Of a stretch of DNA of 64,000 nt, positions 45,787 through 54,385 are shown one piece after another (position 1 is the first letter of the stretch; every line of letters begins with the position of its first letter). The stretch is from NCBI RefSeq assembly GCF_014836495.1, contig NZ_JACSQT010000004.1, positions 1-64,000 of the forward strand, read 5' to 3'. Under the pieces are notes generated by a model. That model saw only the letters and a program-made list of their open reading frames with translations. It ran no database searches and was not told where the DNA came from. This stretch comes from Cytobacillus stercorigallinarum (GTDB lineage: Bacteria; Bacillota; Bacilli; Bacillales; Cytobacillaceae). Both the position numbers and the translations under genes were made by a program.

Positions 45787-46521
45787 TTACATTGCAGTTA
45801 ATCCACCATCAACGATGAATTCAGAACCTGTTGAATAGCTTGATTCATCTGATGCTAAATATAATACAAGGTTAGACACTTCTTCAGGTTTTGCCATACG
45901 TTTAAGTGGAATATGTTTAGCGAACTCTTCTACCTGTGCTTTCGTATCTTCTTGGACAATCATTGGTGTCTCAATTACTCCAGGATGTACAGAGTTTACA
46001 CGAATTCCATAATGAGAGCATTCCATTGCTGCGGCTTTTGTGATCCCACGAACAGCGAATTTCGTATCTGTATAACCCACTGCACCAGCAACAATACCAT
46101 TCATAGATGAAATGTTAACGATAGAGCCACCTTCTGCTTTTTGCATGGAAGGAATAACCGCTTTCATTCCTAAGAAAACAGATACTTGGTTAATATCTAC
46201 AATACGACGGTATTCTTCTTCAGTCGTTTCAAGTAATGATTTAGACATGGTAATACCCGCATTATTTACCAACACATTAACAGGACCGAATACTTCTTCT
46301 GCTTTAGCTACAACAGTTGCCCAGTCTTGTTCGGTTGTCACGTTTTGTTTTACGAATAAAGCATTTTCACCTAATTCCTTGGCAACAGCCTCACCTTTTT
46401 CTGTGTTTAAATCAGTAATGACTACTTTGGCCCCTTCTTCAATAAAAAGACGCGCATGCGCCGCACCCATTCCTTGAGCCGCCCCAGTAATAATTGCTAT
46501 TTTACCTTCTAATCTTGCCAT
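45787..46521 (-). CDS. Short-chain dehydrogenase/reductase
   Basis: 244 residues, classical SDR. The cofactor motif is TGAAQGMGAAHA near residue 11, NNAG is in VLVNNAGITMS, the Ser of the catalytic triad in IVNISSMNG and YxxxK in GYTDTKFAV. It resembles 3-alpha/7-alpha-type hydroxysteroid or general alcohol dehydrogenases; substrate unknown. Divergent from the tetR-like gene, which probably controls it. Confidence 0.9.
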   Translation of the reverse strand: MARLEGKIAIITGAAQGMGAAHARLFIEEGAKVVITDLNTEKGEAVAKELGENALFVKQNVTTEQDWATVVAKAEEVFGPVNVLVNNAGITMSKSLLETTEEEYRRIVDINQVSVFLGMKAVIPSMQKAEGGSIVNISSMNGIVAGAVGYTDTKFAVRGITKAAAMECSHYGIRVNSVHPGVIETPMIVQEDTKAQVEEFAKHIPLKRMAKPEEVSNLVLYLASDESSYSTGSEFIVDGGLTAM

Positions 46522-46589
46522 GTATAACTCCTCCTCAAATCTATCAATGTTGAAAATAGGAAAATTGTCATCTTTTATACTACATATGT

Positions 46590-46618
46590 AAATTAACAGA
46601 ATTTTAATGAGTTGTCAA
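46590..46618 (-). promoter_or_regulatory. Sigma-A promoter of the SDR gene
   Basis: On the minus strand, a perfect TTGACA (46613-46618), 17 bp, then TAATTT (46590-46595). Confidence 0.7.
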
Positions 46619-46630
46619 AACAAATGTTTC

Positions 46631-46679
46631 GAGTATGAAAATAGTATTTGCTTATCGCTCTATTTTTCATGTTATACTC
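46631..46679 (+). promoter_or_regulatory. Inverted repeat and promoter of the tetR-like gene (candidate operator)
   Basis: GAGTATGAAAATAG (46631-46644) is repeated in inverted form as CTATTTTTCATGTTATACTC (46660-46679), with a short insertion in the second arm. Between and within them lie TTGCTT (46648-46653) and TTATAC (46672-46677), a plausible -35/-10 pair (18-bp spacer). The position fits an autorepressor site. Confidence 0.5.
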
Positions 46680-46714
46680 TTTATTAAGACACAGTATGAA
46701 AGGTGGTAGTCATT

Positions 46715-47290
46715 GTGGTAAAAGAAGACCGTCGAGTCTTGCGAACACGTAAGAATTTAAAAAGTGCCATGTTACAACTGTTAGCCGAAAAAGACTTTAA
46801 AGAGATCTCAATAACAGAAATATCTAAAGTTGCCAATTGTAATCGTGTGACATTTTACTCGCATTATAAAGATAGCTCTCATTTATTAGAGGACATATTT
46901 CAAGACTACCTAGAACAACTCGCCCAATATTTCCGCGATAGCTTTAAAGGAAAAAAAAGCTTCTTATTATCTGACCCAACACGAAATGTCCCAATCTTCG
47001 AATACGTACAAAAAAATCAATTCGTCTTCTCCCTTATGTTGGTTGGCGAAGTGATACCAGGTTCTCAAAACCATTTTTGCGAAACCATTACTAGCATTAG
47101 TCGAAGTGAGTTACAATTGAAAGAAGAGATATGGTTTGATATAGAAGCGATTAATTTCTATGAAACATACGCCCTTTTAGGACTGTTTATCTTTTGGATA
47201 AAAGAAGACTTCCAAACAACGCCTGAAGAAATGGCTAAAAGACTTTCCTTCCTTCACTCAACAAGCTTGGGAGAGGCCATTGTTAAATAA
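46715..47290 (+). CDS. TetR/AcrR-family transcriptional regulator
   Basis: 191 residues from GTG 46715 (AAGGTGG 8 nt upstream; GTG 46703 overlaps that site). The N-terminal HTH reads SITEISKVANCNRVTFYSHYKD. The C-terminal part matches the TetR_C_33-like type common in Firmicutes. It probably regulates the divergent SDR gene and itself. Confidence 0.87.
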   Translation: MVKEDRRVLRTRKNLKSAMLQLLAEKDFKEISITEISKVANCNRVTFYSHYKDSSHLLEDIFQDYLEQLAQYFRDSFKGKKSFLLSDPTRNVPIFEYVQKNQFVFSLMLVGEVIPGSQNHFCETITSISRSELQLKEEIWFDIEAINFYETYALLGLFIFWIKEDFQTTPEEMAKRLSFLHSTSLGEAIVK

Positions 47291-47589
47291 AATAAACACT
47301 TAGGCTATACATAGATTTCTCTATATATTTTGATATTATTATTCCACATTGATATGTTAATAAAGAGCGTTCACTGTTATACATCTATGGGTGGTGCAAC
47401 AATTGTTGCCCATTCTATTTTCTTTAGTTGTGACTGTTTAACAATCTGTGAGAAATGGAAAATGGGGGTTTTTCATCGCGTTAACTGGCACTATGCCCAT
47501 TAACACAGAACAAAAGGAAGCATTAGTTAACTTTCGTTTTATTGGGGATTGATTATCTAAAGGCACTTTTACTTAGTTATCTTTAATTC

Positions 47590-47925
47590 TTTTTTTCTCG
47601 ATGTACGAGCAAACTTATTTTGTTACGCTATCTTTGTTTCCTTCACTCTCGTTGCACGAGCAAATCCGCTTTGTTCTGCTATCTTTGGTTCTTTCACTCT
47701 AGATGCACGAACAAACCCCATTTGCTACACTATCTTTGATTCTTTCTCTCTAGATGCACGAGCAATTCCTCTTTGCTCCGCTATCTTTGATACTCTCACT
47801 CTAGATGCACGTACAAATCCTTTTTCCTCCTCTATCTTTGGTATTTTCATTCTCGTTGCACGAGCAAACACATTTTACTCCGCTATCTTTGGTTCTCCCC
47901 CTCTTCGATGAACGCACAAACTCCT
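47590..47925. repeat. Seven degenerate 51-bp tandem repeats
   Basis: The core ACGAGC (or a variant) recurs at 47605, 47656, 47707, 47758, 47809, 47860 and 47912, a period of 51 bp (last step 52). Each unit carries CTCTAGATGCACGAGCAAA, then a variable stretch, then GCTATCTTTG. 51 is a multiple of 3 and one plus-strand frame is open through all units (17-residue repeat like LDARANPLCSAIFGSFT), but it contains no start codon. Minus-strand frames are interrupted. Not a CRISPR: units are contiguous and lack unique spacers. Confidence 0.92.
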
Positions 47926-47955
47926 TCGGACACACATAAAACTTGTACTTAAAAC

Positions 47956-47992
47956 AAAAAAGAAGCACCTTTTTAAGAATGCTTCTTTTTCT
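47956..47992 (-). terminator. Terminator of the yclQ-like gene
   Basis: On the minus strand, AAGAAGCAT / TGCTTCTT around an 11-nt loop, followed by TTTTGTTTT. It lies about 30 nt past the stop codon. Confidence 0.85.
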
Positions 47993-48022
47993 TATAGGAT
48001 AATCGCTTACTTGAACAGCAGA

Positions 48023-49045
48023 TTATTTTAATTCAGCTAATACTTCTTCGATTTTAGCAAGCTCAGATTGTAAGCCGCCACCACTTAGGTACCAAAGTGC
48101 ACCATCAAGGTAGATGACACGATCATTTTTGTACGCTTGTGTTTTCTTAATAATATCGTTTTCAAGATCTTTTTCGATATTAGAGTTACCATCTACAGCC
48201 GCTGTACGGTCGATAACAAATAATACTTCTGGGTCAAATTCTAGAATCGCTTCGAAACCGAAGTTTGAACCGTGAGATGAAGATTCGATATCTTGTGTAA
48301 CTGGTTTGAAACCATATACATCATAGATATAAGCAAAACGAGAGTTTTCAGCAAATCCAGAAAGTTTTCCTTCATTGTACATAGTCACTAAAGAAGTTTC
48401 ATAGTTACCAGCTAACTCGTTAATTTCTTCAAGTGCTGTATCGTATTTTGCAAGATATTCTTCTGCTTCTTTTTCTTTATCAAACATTTTTGCAGCTACG
48501 TCAACAGAATTTTGGAATGTATCCCAATAAGCATCTTCGCTAGTACCTACGAATACAACAGGTGCAATTTCTTTTAATTCTTCATAAAATGCTGATTGAC
48601 GACCAGAAATAAAGATAACGTCTGGATCAAGTTCAGCAATATCTTCTAAAAGAGGACCTTTTAAAGAACCAACATTTGTGTATTCATCAGATGCATAAGC
48701 CTCTAAGTGAGAAGGTAATGTAGATTCTTGAGGTAAACCAACTATCCCTTCAACTCCAAGTGCATCTAGTGTATCTAAGAAACCGTAGTCAAAAACAACA
48801 ATTTTTTCAGGCATACTTTCAAATTCTACATCTTCAAAGTTAACTGTTGTTCCGGCATCACGACTTTCAGTTGAAGCAACAGTCGGAGACACAGTCATTG
48901 GATAAGCAGAACCTTCTGCTGCATTATTTTCAGTTTGTTTATCTTCTGATTTGTCTGCATTTTCAGTAGTATCATCATTAGAACCACAGGCAGCAAGCAT
49001 TAAAACAAGCGCTAGAAAAATACTAGCTAACTTCCATTTCTTCAT
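48023..49045 (-). CDS. yclQ: Ferric-siderophore-binding lipoprotein (YclQ/FpuA-like)
   Basis: 340 residues with lipoprotein signal (lipobox LAAC, Cys about 20) and an acidic linker. KIVVFDYGFLDTLDALGVEGIVGLPQ and LLEDIAELDPDVIFISGRQ are typical of the YclQ group, which in B. subtilis binds petrobactin-type catecholates. It has its own Fur-controlled promoter and lies downstream of the permease and ATPase genes. Confidence 0.88.
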   Translation of the reverse strand: MKKWKLASIFLALVLMLAACGSNDDTTENADKSEDKQTENNAAEGSAYPMTVSPTVASTESRDAGTTVNFEDVEFESMPEKIVVFDYGFLDTLDALGVEGIVGLPQESTLPSHLEAYASDEYTNVGSLKGPLLEDIAELDPDVIFISGRQSAFYEELKEIAPVVFVGTSEDAYWDTFQNSVDVAAKMFDKEKEAEEYLAKYDTALEEINELAGNYETSLVTMYNEGKLSGFAENSRFAYIYDVYGFKPVTQDIESSSHGSNFGFEAILEFDPEVLFVIDRTAAVDGNSNIEKDLENDIIKKTQAYKNDRVIYLDGALWYLSGGGLQSELAKIEEVLAELK

Positions 49046-49085
49046 ATGTATGACCTCTCCCTATTGTTTAATCTCTTATTAGCAA

Positions 49086-49144
49086 TGATAATCATTATCA
49101 CTGATAACAATAATCATTATAAATTGATTTACACAAATCGTCAA
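49086..49144 (-). promoter_or_regulatory. Fur boxes and promoter of yclQ
   Basis: On the minus strand, TTGACG (49139-49144), 17 bp, TATAAT (49116-49121). Directly downstream lie a 13/15-match Fur box (49102-49116) and a perfect one, TGATAATCATTATCA (49086-49100), in tandem over the transcription start. Iron-loaded Fur should block this promoter. Confidence 0.93.
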
Positions 49145-49338
49145 TACCATTTGCATAATTATTTTGAATTTTTTTAGGAGAAAATGCTATAAATGGAAAT
49201 TAATTATTCTACTCACCATTTATTTCATCTCCCGAAACTCTTGTCAAAATTAGATTTTTAACATTTGCTAACATAAAAAAAGCTATTCATAAAAATAAGC
49301 ACAAACATGTATAATTATGCATTTGTTTGATATTTAAT

Positions 49339-49377
49339 CCCTTATAGAAAGGGGTGATAGTAACCCGTCCTATAAGG
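49339..49377 (-). other. Hairpin between yclP and yclQ
   Basis: CCTTATAG (49340-49347) and CTATAAGG (49370-49377) pair, with an inner GGGT/ACCC helix. It lies 8 nt after the yclP stop. No strong T-run follows, so it may be a partial terminator or a processing site that lets yclQ be expressed at a different level. Confidence 0.6.
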
Positions 49378-49384
49378 AATTTTA

Positions 49385-50155
49385 TCAAGAGATTTGCGAA
49401 TTAAAATATACACATATACGGCAACCATCTTGCTCTTGAATAGGAATATCCATATCATAAATTTCTCGTAATGCGACCGAATTAATAATCTCTTCAGTCC
49501 GTCCATTCTTGACTACTTTACCGTCTTTTAATGCAACTATCCGATCGGAATATACAGAGGCAAAATTAATATCATGCAACACAATGATGACGGTTTTTCC
49601 AAGATCGTCAACTAATTTACGAAGAATCTTCATAATTTGGACAGAGTGTTTCATATCCAAGTTATTCAACGGCTCATCAAGTAAGACATAATCGGTATCT
49701 TGTGCAATAACCATAGCAATAAAAGCTCGCTGCTTTTGCCCACCTGATAACTCGTCTAAAAACTTATCCTGCATGTCTGAAAGATTCATATAGTCAATTG
49801 CCTGATCAACAAATTTCTTATCAGCGTCATTTAATCTGCCTTTAGAATAGGGATATCTTCCAAACTCTACAAGATCTCTCACTGTTAACCTGACATTAAT
49901 ATGATTGGCTTGCTTTAAAATCGAAACGCGCTTCGCAAATTCATTAGACTTCCATTTCTTCACATCATTTTGATCAAGCAATACCTCTCCTGTATCTGCT
50001 TCTAACAATCTACTCACCATCGAAAGAAGTGTTGATTTTCCTGCACCATTCGGTCCGATAAAAGAAGTAATGGTCCCTGGCTGAATTGTCACTGTAACGT
50101 CTTCAACAACAGGTTTTTTATTAAAACGTTTCGTTAATCCTTTTATTTCAATCAT
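49385..50155 (-). CDS. yclP: Siderophore ABC transporter ATPase (YclP-like)
   Basis: 256 residues. Walker A GPNGAGKST, signature LSGGQKQRA, Walker B YVLLDEPLNNLD and switch His in IIVLHDINFAS. Starts by overlapping the yclO stop (ATGA). Partner of the two permeases and the lipoprotein. Confidence 0.93.
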   Translation of the reverse strand: MIEIKGLTKRFNKKPVVEDVTVTIQPGTITSFIGPNGAGKSTLLSMVSRLLEADTGEVLLDQNDVKKWKSNEFAKRVSILKQANHINVRLTVRDLVEFGRYPYSKGRLNDADKKFVDQAIDYMNLSDMQDKFLDELSGGQKQRAFIAMVIAQDTDYVLLDEPLNNLDMKHSVQIMKILRKLVDDLGKTVIIVLHDINFASVYSDRIVALKDGKVVKNGRTEEIINSVALREIYDMDIPIQEQDGCRICVYFNSQIS

Positions 50156-51108
50156 CCGGCTGACCTACTTTCTTTTAATAATAAATAGATGAAGTAAATA
50201 CCACCAATAAAGTTAATGATAACACTTAATGTTGTCTTCAATTCAAATACATGCTCAACCAGGAATTGTCCTCCGACTAAGGCGATGATACTAATTAAAC
50301 TAGCACCAAGTATGAGCGTAGAGTGCTTATATGACGATAAAAATTGATAAGACAAGTTAGCAACAATCAGTCCAAAGAATGTAATTGGTCCAACTAACGC
50401 AGTAGAAGTGGCAATCAAGACTGATGATAGAATTAATACATTCATAACCATACGATCATAGTTAATGCCCAGGTTAATCGCATTTTCACGCCCAAGCGAC
50501 ATAACATCCAATTTATCCATAATGAAATATCCGTATATAAAAGCAACTAATAGTATGCCAAAAGCAATTAGTAATAAGTCTGCTTTTACATTTGTAAAAC
50601 TTGCAAATAACTTGCTTTGTAAACTTAAATATTCAACAGGATCAATCATTACTTGTAAGAATGTCACCAAGCTACCAAGTAGTGTACCAATAATCATCCC
50701 AATTAATAAAAGTAAGTAAATCGGGTGTTTATCAGCTCTGAATAAGAAGCGGTATAACAATAAGGCAAAAATGACCATGGCACAAATGGCTGCACCAAAA
50801 TTCAAATACTTGTTTAATACCCATATCGACATCGAACCCGCAAAGAAGTAAATCAACGTCTGAACCACTTCATACATGGAATCGATTCCCATCACAGAAG
50901 GAGTTAAGATTCGATTATTAGTGATTGTTTGGAATACAACTGTAGAATAAGCAATTGCAACACCGGTAACCACCATAGCTGCCACACGAATCATACGCCT
51001 TGGGAAAGCATAATCAAACCCACCTTTTATATCGTAAAAACCGTACAGTAAAATACAAACGATAGATATGACTGCCAAAACGATTAATTTCGTACTATTT
51101 TTTCGCAT
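50152..51108 (-). CDS. yclO: Siderophore ABC transporter permease (YclO-like)
   Basis: 318 residues, FecCD-type, about nine membrane segments. FPRRMIRVAAMVVTGVAIAYS, LTPSVMGIDSMYE and VGPITFFGLIVANLSYQ are typical. It overlaps yclN by 14 nt. Confidence 0.92.
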   Translation of the reverse strand: MRKNSTKLIVLAVISIVCILLYGFYDIKGGFDYAFPRRMIRVAAMVVTGVAIAYSTVVFQTITNNRILTPSVMGIDSMYEVVQTLIYFFAGSMSIWVLNKYLNFGAAICAMVIFALLLYRFLFRADKHPIYLLLLIGMIIGTLLGSLVTFLQVMIDPVEYLSLQSKLFASFTNVKADLLLIAFGILLVAFIYGYFIMDKLDVMSLGRENAINLGINYDRMVMNVLILSSVLIATSTALVGPITFFGLIVANLSYQFLSSYKHSTLILGASLISIIALVGGQFLVEHVFELKTTLSVIINFIGGIYFIYLLLKESRSAG

Positions 51109-52051
51109 ATGCTCTCCCCCTAAATAACATAATTAAGAAGATGACACTACCGATTACCGCAACTGTTACGTTCACCGGTATCTCATAAGGGTGGATCACA
51201 ATGCGCCCAATAATATCACAGATTAATAAGAACACAACGCCTAAAAGAGCCGTATGTGGAATCGTTTTTCGGAGATTATCTCCCATATATAAAGACACAA
51301 TATTAGGTACAATTAAGCCTAAAAATGGAATGACACCGACAGTTAGTACAACAGTCGTAGCAATGATAGCAACAAGGATGAGACCGATATTTAAAACCCA
51401 TTTATAGCTCAACCCTAAATTTTTCGCAAATTCTTCTCCCATACCTGCAACAGTAAATTTATTAGCATATAAATACGCTAAAATGAATACAGGTATACTT
51501 ACATATAAAAGTTCATAACGGCCAGAGATTACTAGAGTAAAGCTCCCCATTAACCATGAAGATATATTTTGTAGAACATCCGCTTCATACGCAAAAAAAG
51601 TGGTAACAGAAGACAAAATATTCCCGTACATAATTCCAATTAGAGGAACAAATATAACATCTTTAAATTTGATACGATCAAGTATTTGCATAAATACCAT
51701 CGTACCGACAAGCGCAAAGGCAAAGCTAAAAAGAACTTGCTGAGTATACGTTACGTTTGTAAAGAATAGCATGGAAATCATAATACCTAGCTTAGCAGCA
51801 TCTAACGTTCCCGCTGTTGTCGGGGAAACAAATTTATTTCTACTCAAACTTTGCATAATCAAACCAGCGATACTCATTCCTGCACCAGCCAAAATAATCG
51901 CTATTAATCTAGGTACTCGACTAATCAGGAAAATTTGTGTTTCATCAGACTCCCAATCTAGCAAATCCATTGGTTTAATATCAATAGCACCGATAAATAG
52001 TGATATAAATGACAGGACTATAGCTGCAACGATCAACATCCATATTCTCAT
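51095..52051 (-). CDS. yclN: Siderophore ABC transporter permease (YclN-like)
   Basis: 318 residues, FecCD-type. SRVPRLIAIILAGAGMSIAG, SPTTAGTLDAAKLG and VGVIPFLGLIVPNIVSLY are typical. First gene of the Fur-regulated unit. Confidence 0.93.
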   Translation of the reverse strand: MRIWMLIVAAIVLSFISLFIGAIDIKPMDLLDWESDETQIFLISRVPRLIAIILAGAGMSIAGLIMQSLSRNKFVSPTTAGTLDAAKLGIMISMLFFTNVTYTQQVLFSFAFALVGTMVFMQILDRIKFKDVIFVPLIGIMYGNILSSVTTFFAYEADVLQNISSWLMGSFTLVISGRYELLYVSIPVFILAYLYANKFTVAGMGEEFAKNLGLSYKWVLNIGLILVAIIATTVVLTVGVIPFLGLIVPNIVSLYMGDNLRKTIPHTALLGVVFLLICDIIGRIVIHPYEIPVNVTVAVIGSVIFLIMLFRGRAYAKK

Positions 52052-52090
52052 ATGTAAACCTCATTATCTGTTTATTCTCATCATGACAAC

Positions 52091-52151
52091 TGAAAATGAT
52101 TATCAATCTAAGTCCATTTATTATTATATAGTATAAAAAAACCTAAAACAA
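52091..52151 (-). promoter_or_regulatory. Fur box and promoter of yclNOP
   Basis: On the minus strand, TTGTTT (52146-52151), 17 bp, TATAAT (52123-52128). A Fur box reading TGAAAATGATTATCA on the plus strand (52091-52105) matches TGATAATnATTATCA at all but one position and lies about 18 nt past the -10. Confidence 0.88.
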
Positions 52152-52181
52152 CCGCGAATTCCCATAGAAAGGAGGAATGGT

Positions 52182-52271
52182 TTGATAAATGTAAATTTAA
52201 ATAGGCATGTATATTACTATTTCGGAAAAAGAATACATATTGCAGATTTAAATCTATATACAATACTATAG
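52182..52271 (+). CDS. Possible small protein, 29 aa
   Basis: TTG start with a consensus AAAGGAGG ending 6 nt upstream. The peptide begins MINVNLNRHVYYYFGKRI and is basic and tyrosine-rich, without a membrane segment. It points away from yclN and shares the Fur box region. No homologue recognised; coding status rests only on the ribosome site. Confidence 0.3.
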   Translation: MINVNLNRHVYYYFGKRIHIADLNLYTIL

Positions 52272-52516
52272 TCGTACGCCTATTTATTGAAATTTTTTTG
52301 GTACATCACTTACTTAAGCAGGATTTTTTCAAAGGATGGATGTACTTAGGGGCTTTTTCGTAAGATTGGTTCGTGGATAAGTTTGAGCTCTCTGTGAAGC
52401 GAGGCGGGTGTCCAACTAAAACGCTTAACCAGTGTAGCAATTGCTCCTCTACAACTTTTCCGTCACAAAAAATCGAGTGCCAAATCCTAAACAAACTTAC
52501 AGCCCTCATTGACCTA

Positions 52517-52569
52517 AACAAAAACGCCGAAACACATTCATCACTAGTTGAAGGTGAAATGTGTTTCGG
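52517..52569 (-). terminator. Terminator of the dpp-ykf operon
   Basis: CCGAAACACATT and AATGTGTTTCGG (52527-52538, 52558-52569) form a 12-bp perfect stem with a 19-nt loop. The minus strand continues GTTTTTGTTT. About 20 nt after the last stop codon. Confidence 0.9.
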
Positions 52570-52589
52570 AGCCTAATTGGTAGCAACAA

Positions 52590-53372
52590 CTATATGATAT
52601 ACCTTTTAATGGCCATACCTATTTCACCAATAAGTTGTTTACCAATCAATTGATTAGGTAAATTGGCTGTTAAAATAGCTGCATGCACATACTTATTTTC
52701 ATGATAAAAATACGCACAATCGTGTTGAATACCTAGTAGTGAGCCACTTTTACTTCCATAGCTAACCTTAGAGTAGCTCTCTTCCTCTAACTCTGCCGTC
52801 AATAATGTGAATTGTTGTTTCGTCATGATCTGATCCATAATTATGAAGCTTTCCTTCGCCCATCGCTGCTTGTTTTTCAATACTTTAAGCAATTGAACCA
52901 TATCGTAAGCACTTGTTACATTATTTATGCCTTTTTCAATCGCTTGAAAGTCCATCATTTTTCTGTTTAAACACGTTTGTTCTAAACCTAAGCTTTCAAT
53001 CAAACGATTGATTGTCTCCATCCCCAATCGCTCAATGATCCAATTTGTTGCACTATTATCTGAGACAATCATCATCAATGTCAGTATGTCTTGCCATGTA
53101 AAGGAAGAATTCGATGATAGAGCAGACAATACCCCTGCCCCGTCTACGAGAATTCCCCCCTTTACTTCTTCTTCCAAGTGCAAGCGACCTTTTTCCACTT
53201 CATTAAATGCTGTTAATAAAATGGGCACCTTTATTAAGCTGGCTGATGAAAACACTTGATGGGGATTGACTGATAAAATACCTTCATCTGTTTCTATATG
53301 TACAGCTGCATCTATACGATGTTGCTGTAATAACGCTTCAACAACCTGTTTCATTAACTCAAATTTATTCAT
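52590..53372 (-). CDS. Class A beta-lactamase-like serine hydrolase, cytosolic
   Basis: 260 residues. SxxK in SASLIKVPIL near residue 45, SDN in MIVSDNSATNW near 104, KSG in GSKSGSLLG. The Glu of the omega loop of true class A enzymes is not obvious. No signal peptide, so it should stay in the cytoplasm, unlike drug-degrading lactamases. ATG overlaps the ykfD stop (ATGA), so it is translated with a murein-peptide uptake and breakdown operon. A peptidase or amidase role on imported peptides is inferred. Confidence 0.82.
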   Translation of the reverse strand: MNKFELMKQVVEALLQQHRIDAAVHIETDEGILSVNPHQVFSSASLIKVPILLTAFNEVEKGRLHLEEEVKGGILVDGAGVLSALSSNSSFTWQDILTLMMIVSDNSATNWIIERLGMETINRLIESLGLEQTCLNRKMMDFQAIEKGINNVTSAYDMVQLLKVLKNKQRWAKESFIIMDQIMTKQQFTLLTAELEEESYSKVSYGSKSGSLLGIQHDCAYFYHENKYVHAAILTANLPNQLIGKQLIGEIGMAIKRYII

Positions 53373-54385
53373 GATTCTCTCGATGCCGCTGCTTGCTTAC
53401 CATTCTTACCGTCTTGAATGTCTTCATTATATAAGTGGCAAGCGACAAAATGTTTATCATCCACTTCTTGCCAAACAGGAGCTTGTGTCGCACAGACTTC
53501 CATAGCATGTGGACATCTCGTCCGAAACACACAGCCACTCGGTGGATTGACTGGACTTGGCAGTTCTCCTTTTAAAATAATTCGTTCCCGCCTATCCTCT
53601 ACATCAGGATCAGGTATAGGGATTGCTGATAGAAGTGCTTGCGTATATGGGTGTAAAGGTTTCTGATAAAGGTTTTCACTTGAAGTTAACTCTACTAAAT
53701 GACCTAAATACATCACACCGATTCGATCACTAATATGCTTAACCATGGACAAATCATGGGCGATAAAAAGGTAGGTTAAGCCTTTTTTCTTTTGTAAATC
53801 TTTTAATAGATTCACAACTTGCGCTTGTACAGATACATCTAATGCTGAGATAGGTTCATCAGCAATAATAAATTCTGGATCCAAAGAGAGTGCTCTAGCA
53901 ATACCAATCCTTTGCCGTTGTCCCCCACTAAATTCATGAGGATAGCGGTTTGCATGATCTCGATTTAACCCGACATCCTCAAGTAATTGATACACCCGTT
54001 CTAGTCGTTCTTTTCTATTTTGATAAAGTCCTTGAACTTCCATCGGTTCAGAAATAATCTCTTGTACAGTTGAACGAGGATTTAATGACGCATATGGATC
54101 TTGGAAAATCATTTGCATTTTGCGATGGAATTGAAATTTCTCTCTTTCATTCATATCATGAATATTTTTACCACCATATAAAACCTCTCCATCCGTACGA
54201 TCATATAAGCCAATGATTGTTCTGCCTGCCGTCGATTTACCACAACCTGACTCGCCAACAATCCCGAAAGTTTCTCCTTTTTTTATGTCAAAAGAAACGC
54301 CATCAACAGCTTTTAATACGCGATCTTTCCCTAATTGAAAATGCTTCTTTAATTGTTGGACCGATAATATCGTTTCAGCTTGCAT
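53369..54385 (-). CDS. ykfD: Oligopeptide ABC transporter ATPase (YkfD/DppF-like)
   Basis: 338 residues. Walker [10 protein letters not shown], signature [10 protein letters not shown], Walker [13 protein letters not shown], and a C-terminal oligopeptide-transporter domain with a Cys-rich iron-sulfur-type motif ([14 protein letters not shown]). Likely second ATPase next to DppD. It overlaps ykfC by 11 nt. Confidence 0.93.
   Translation of the reverse strand: MQAETILSVQQLKKHFQLGKDRVLKAVDGVSFDIKKGETFGIVGESGCGKSTAGRTIIGLYDRTDGEVLYGGKNIHDMNEREKFQFHRKMQMIFQDPYASLNPRSTVQEIISEPMEVQGLYQNRKERLERVYQLLEDVGLNRDHANRYPHEFSGGQRQRIGIARALSLDPEFIIADEPISALDVSVQAQVVNLLKDLQKKKGLTYLFIAHDLSMVKHISDRIGVMYLGHLVELTSSENLYQKPLHPYTQALLSAIPIPDPDVEDRRERIILKGELPSPVNPPSGCVFRTRCPHAMEVCATQAPVWQEVDDKHFVACHLYNEDIQDGKNGKQAAASRES

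Larger units (their letters stand above)
47291..48022. other. Gene-free region holding the 51-bp repeat array
   Basis: 732 bp without a supported gene. The left 300 bp show nothing recognised. The right half holds the tandem repeats (47590-47925) and the terminator of the siderophore-binding protein gene. Confidence 0.6.
52052..52526. other. Intergenic region upstream of yclN
   Basis: No full-size gene was supported in this stretch. It holds the Fur-regulated yclN promoter, a possible 29-codon ORF (52182-52271, plus), and an unassigned GC-richer stretch around 52370-52450. A 71-codon minus frame at 52306-52521 runs into the terminator hairpin region and matches nothing known. Confidence 0.45.

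Noticed and set aside
47561..47909. Open plus-strand frame through the 51-bp repeats (17-residue repeat protein)
   Set aside because: The frame has no ATG, GTG or TTG start between the upstream stop (47558-47560) and the array and no ribosome site. Openness may follow from the repeat length being a multiple of 3.
47590..47925. CRISPR array
   Set aside because: Units are contiguous and degenerate with no unique spacers of constant size, and no cas genes are nearby.
52306..52521. 71-codon ORF upstream of yclN (minus strand)
   Set aside because: No ribosome site or known family; it lies directly after the terminator of the dpp-ykf operon and its composition does not resemble that of neighbouring genes.
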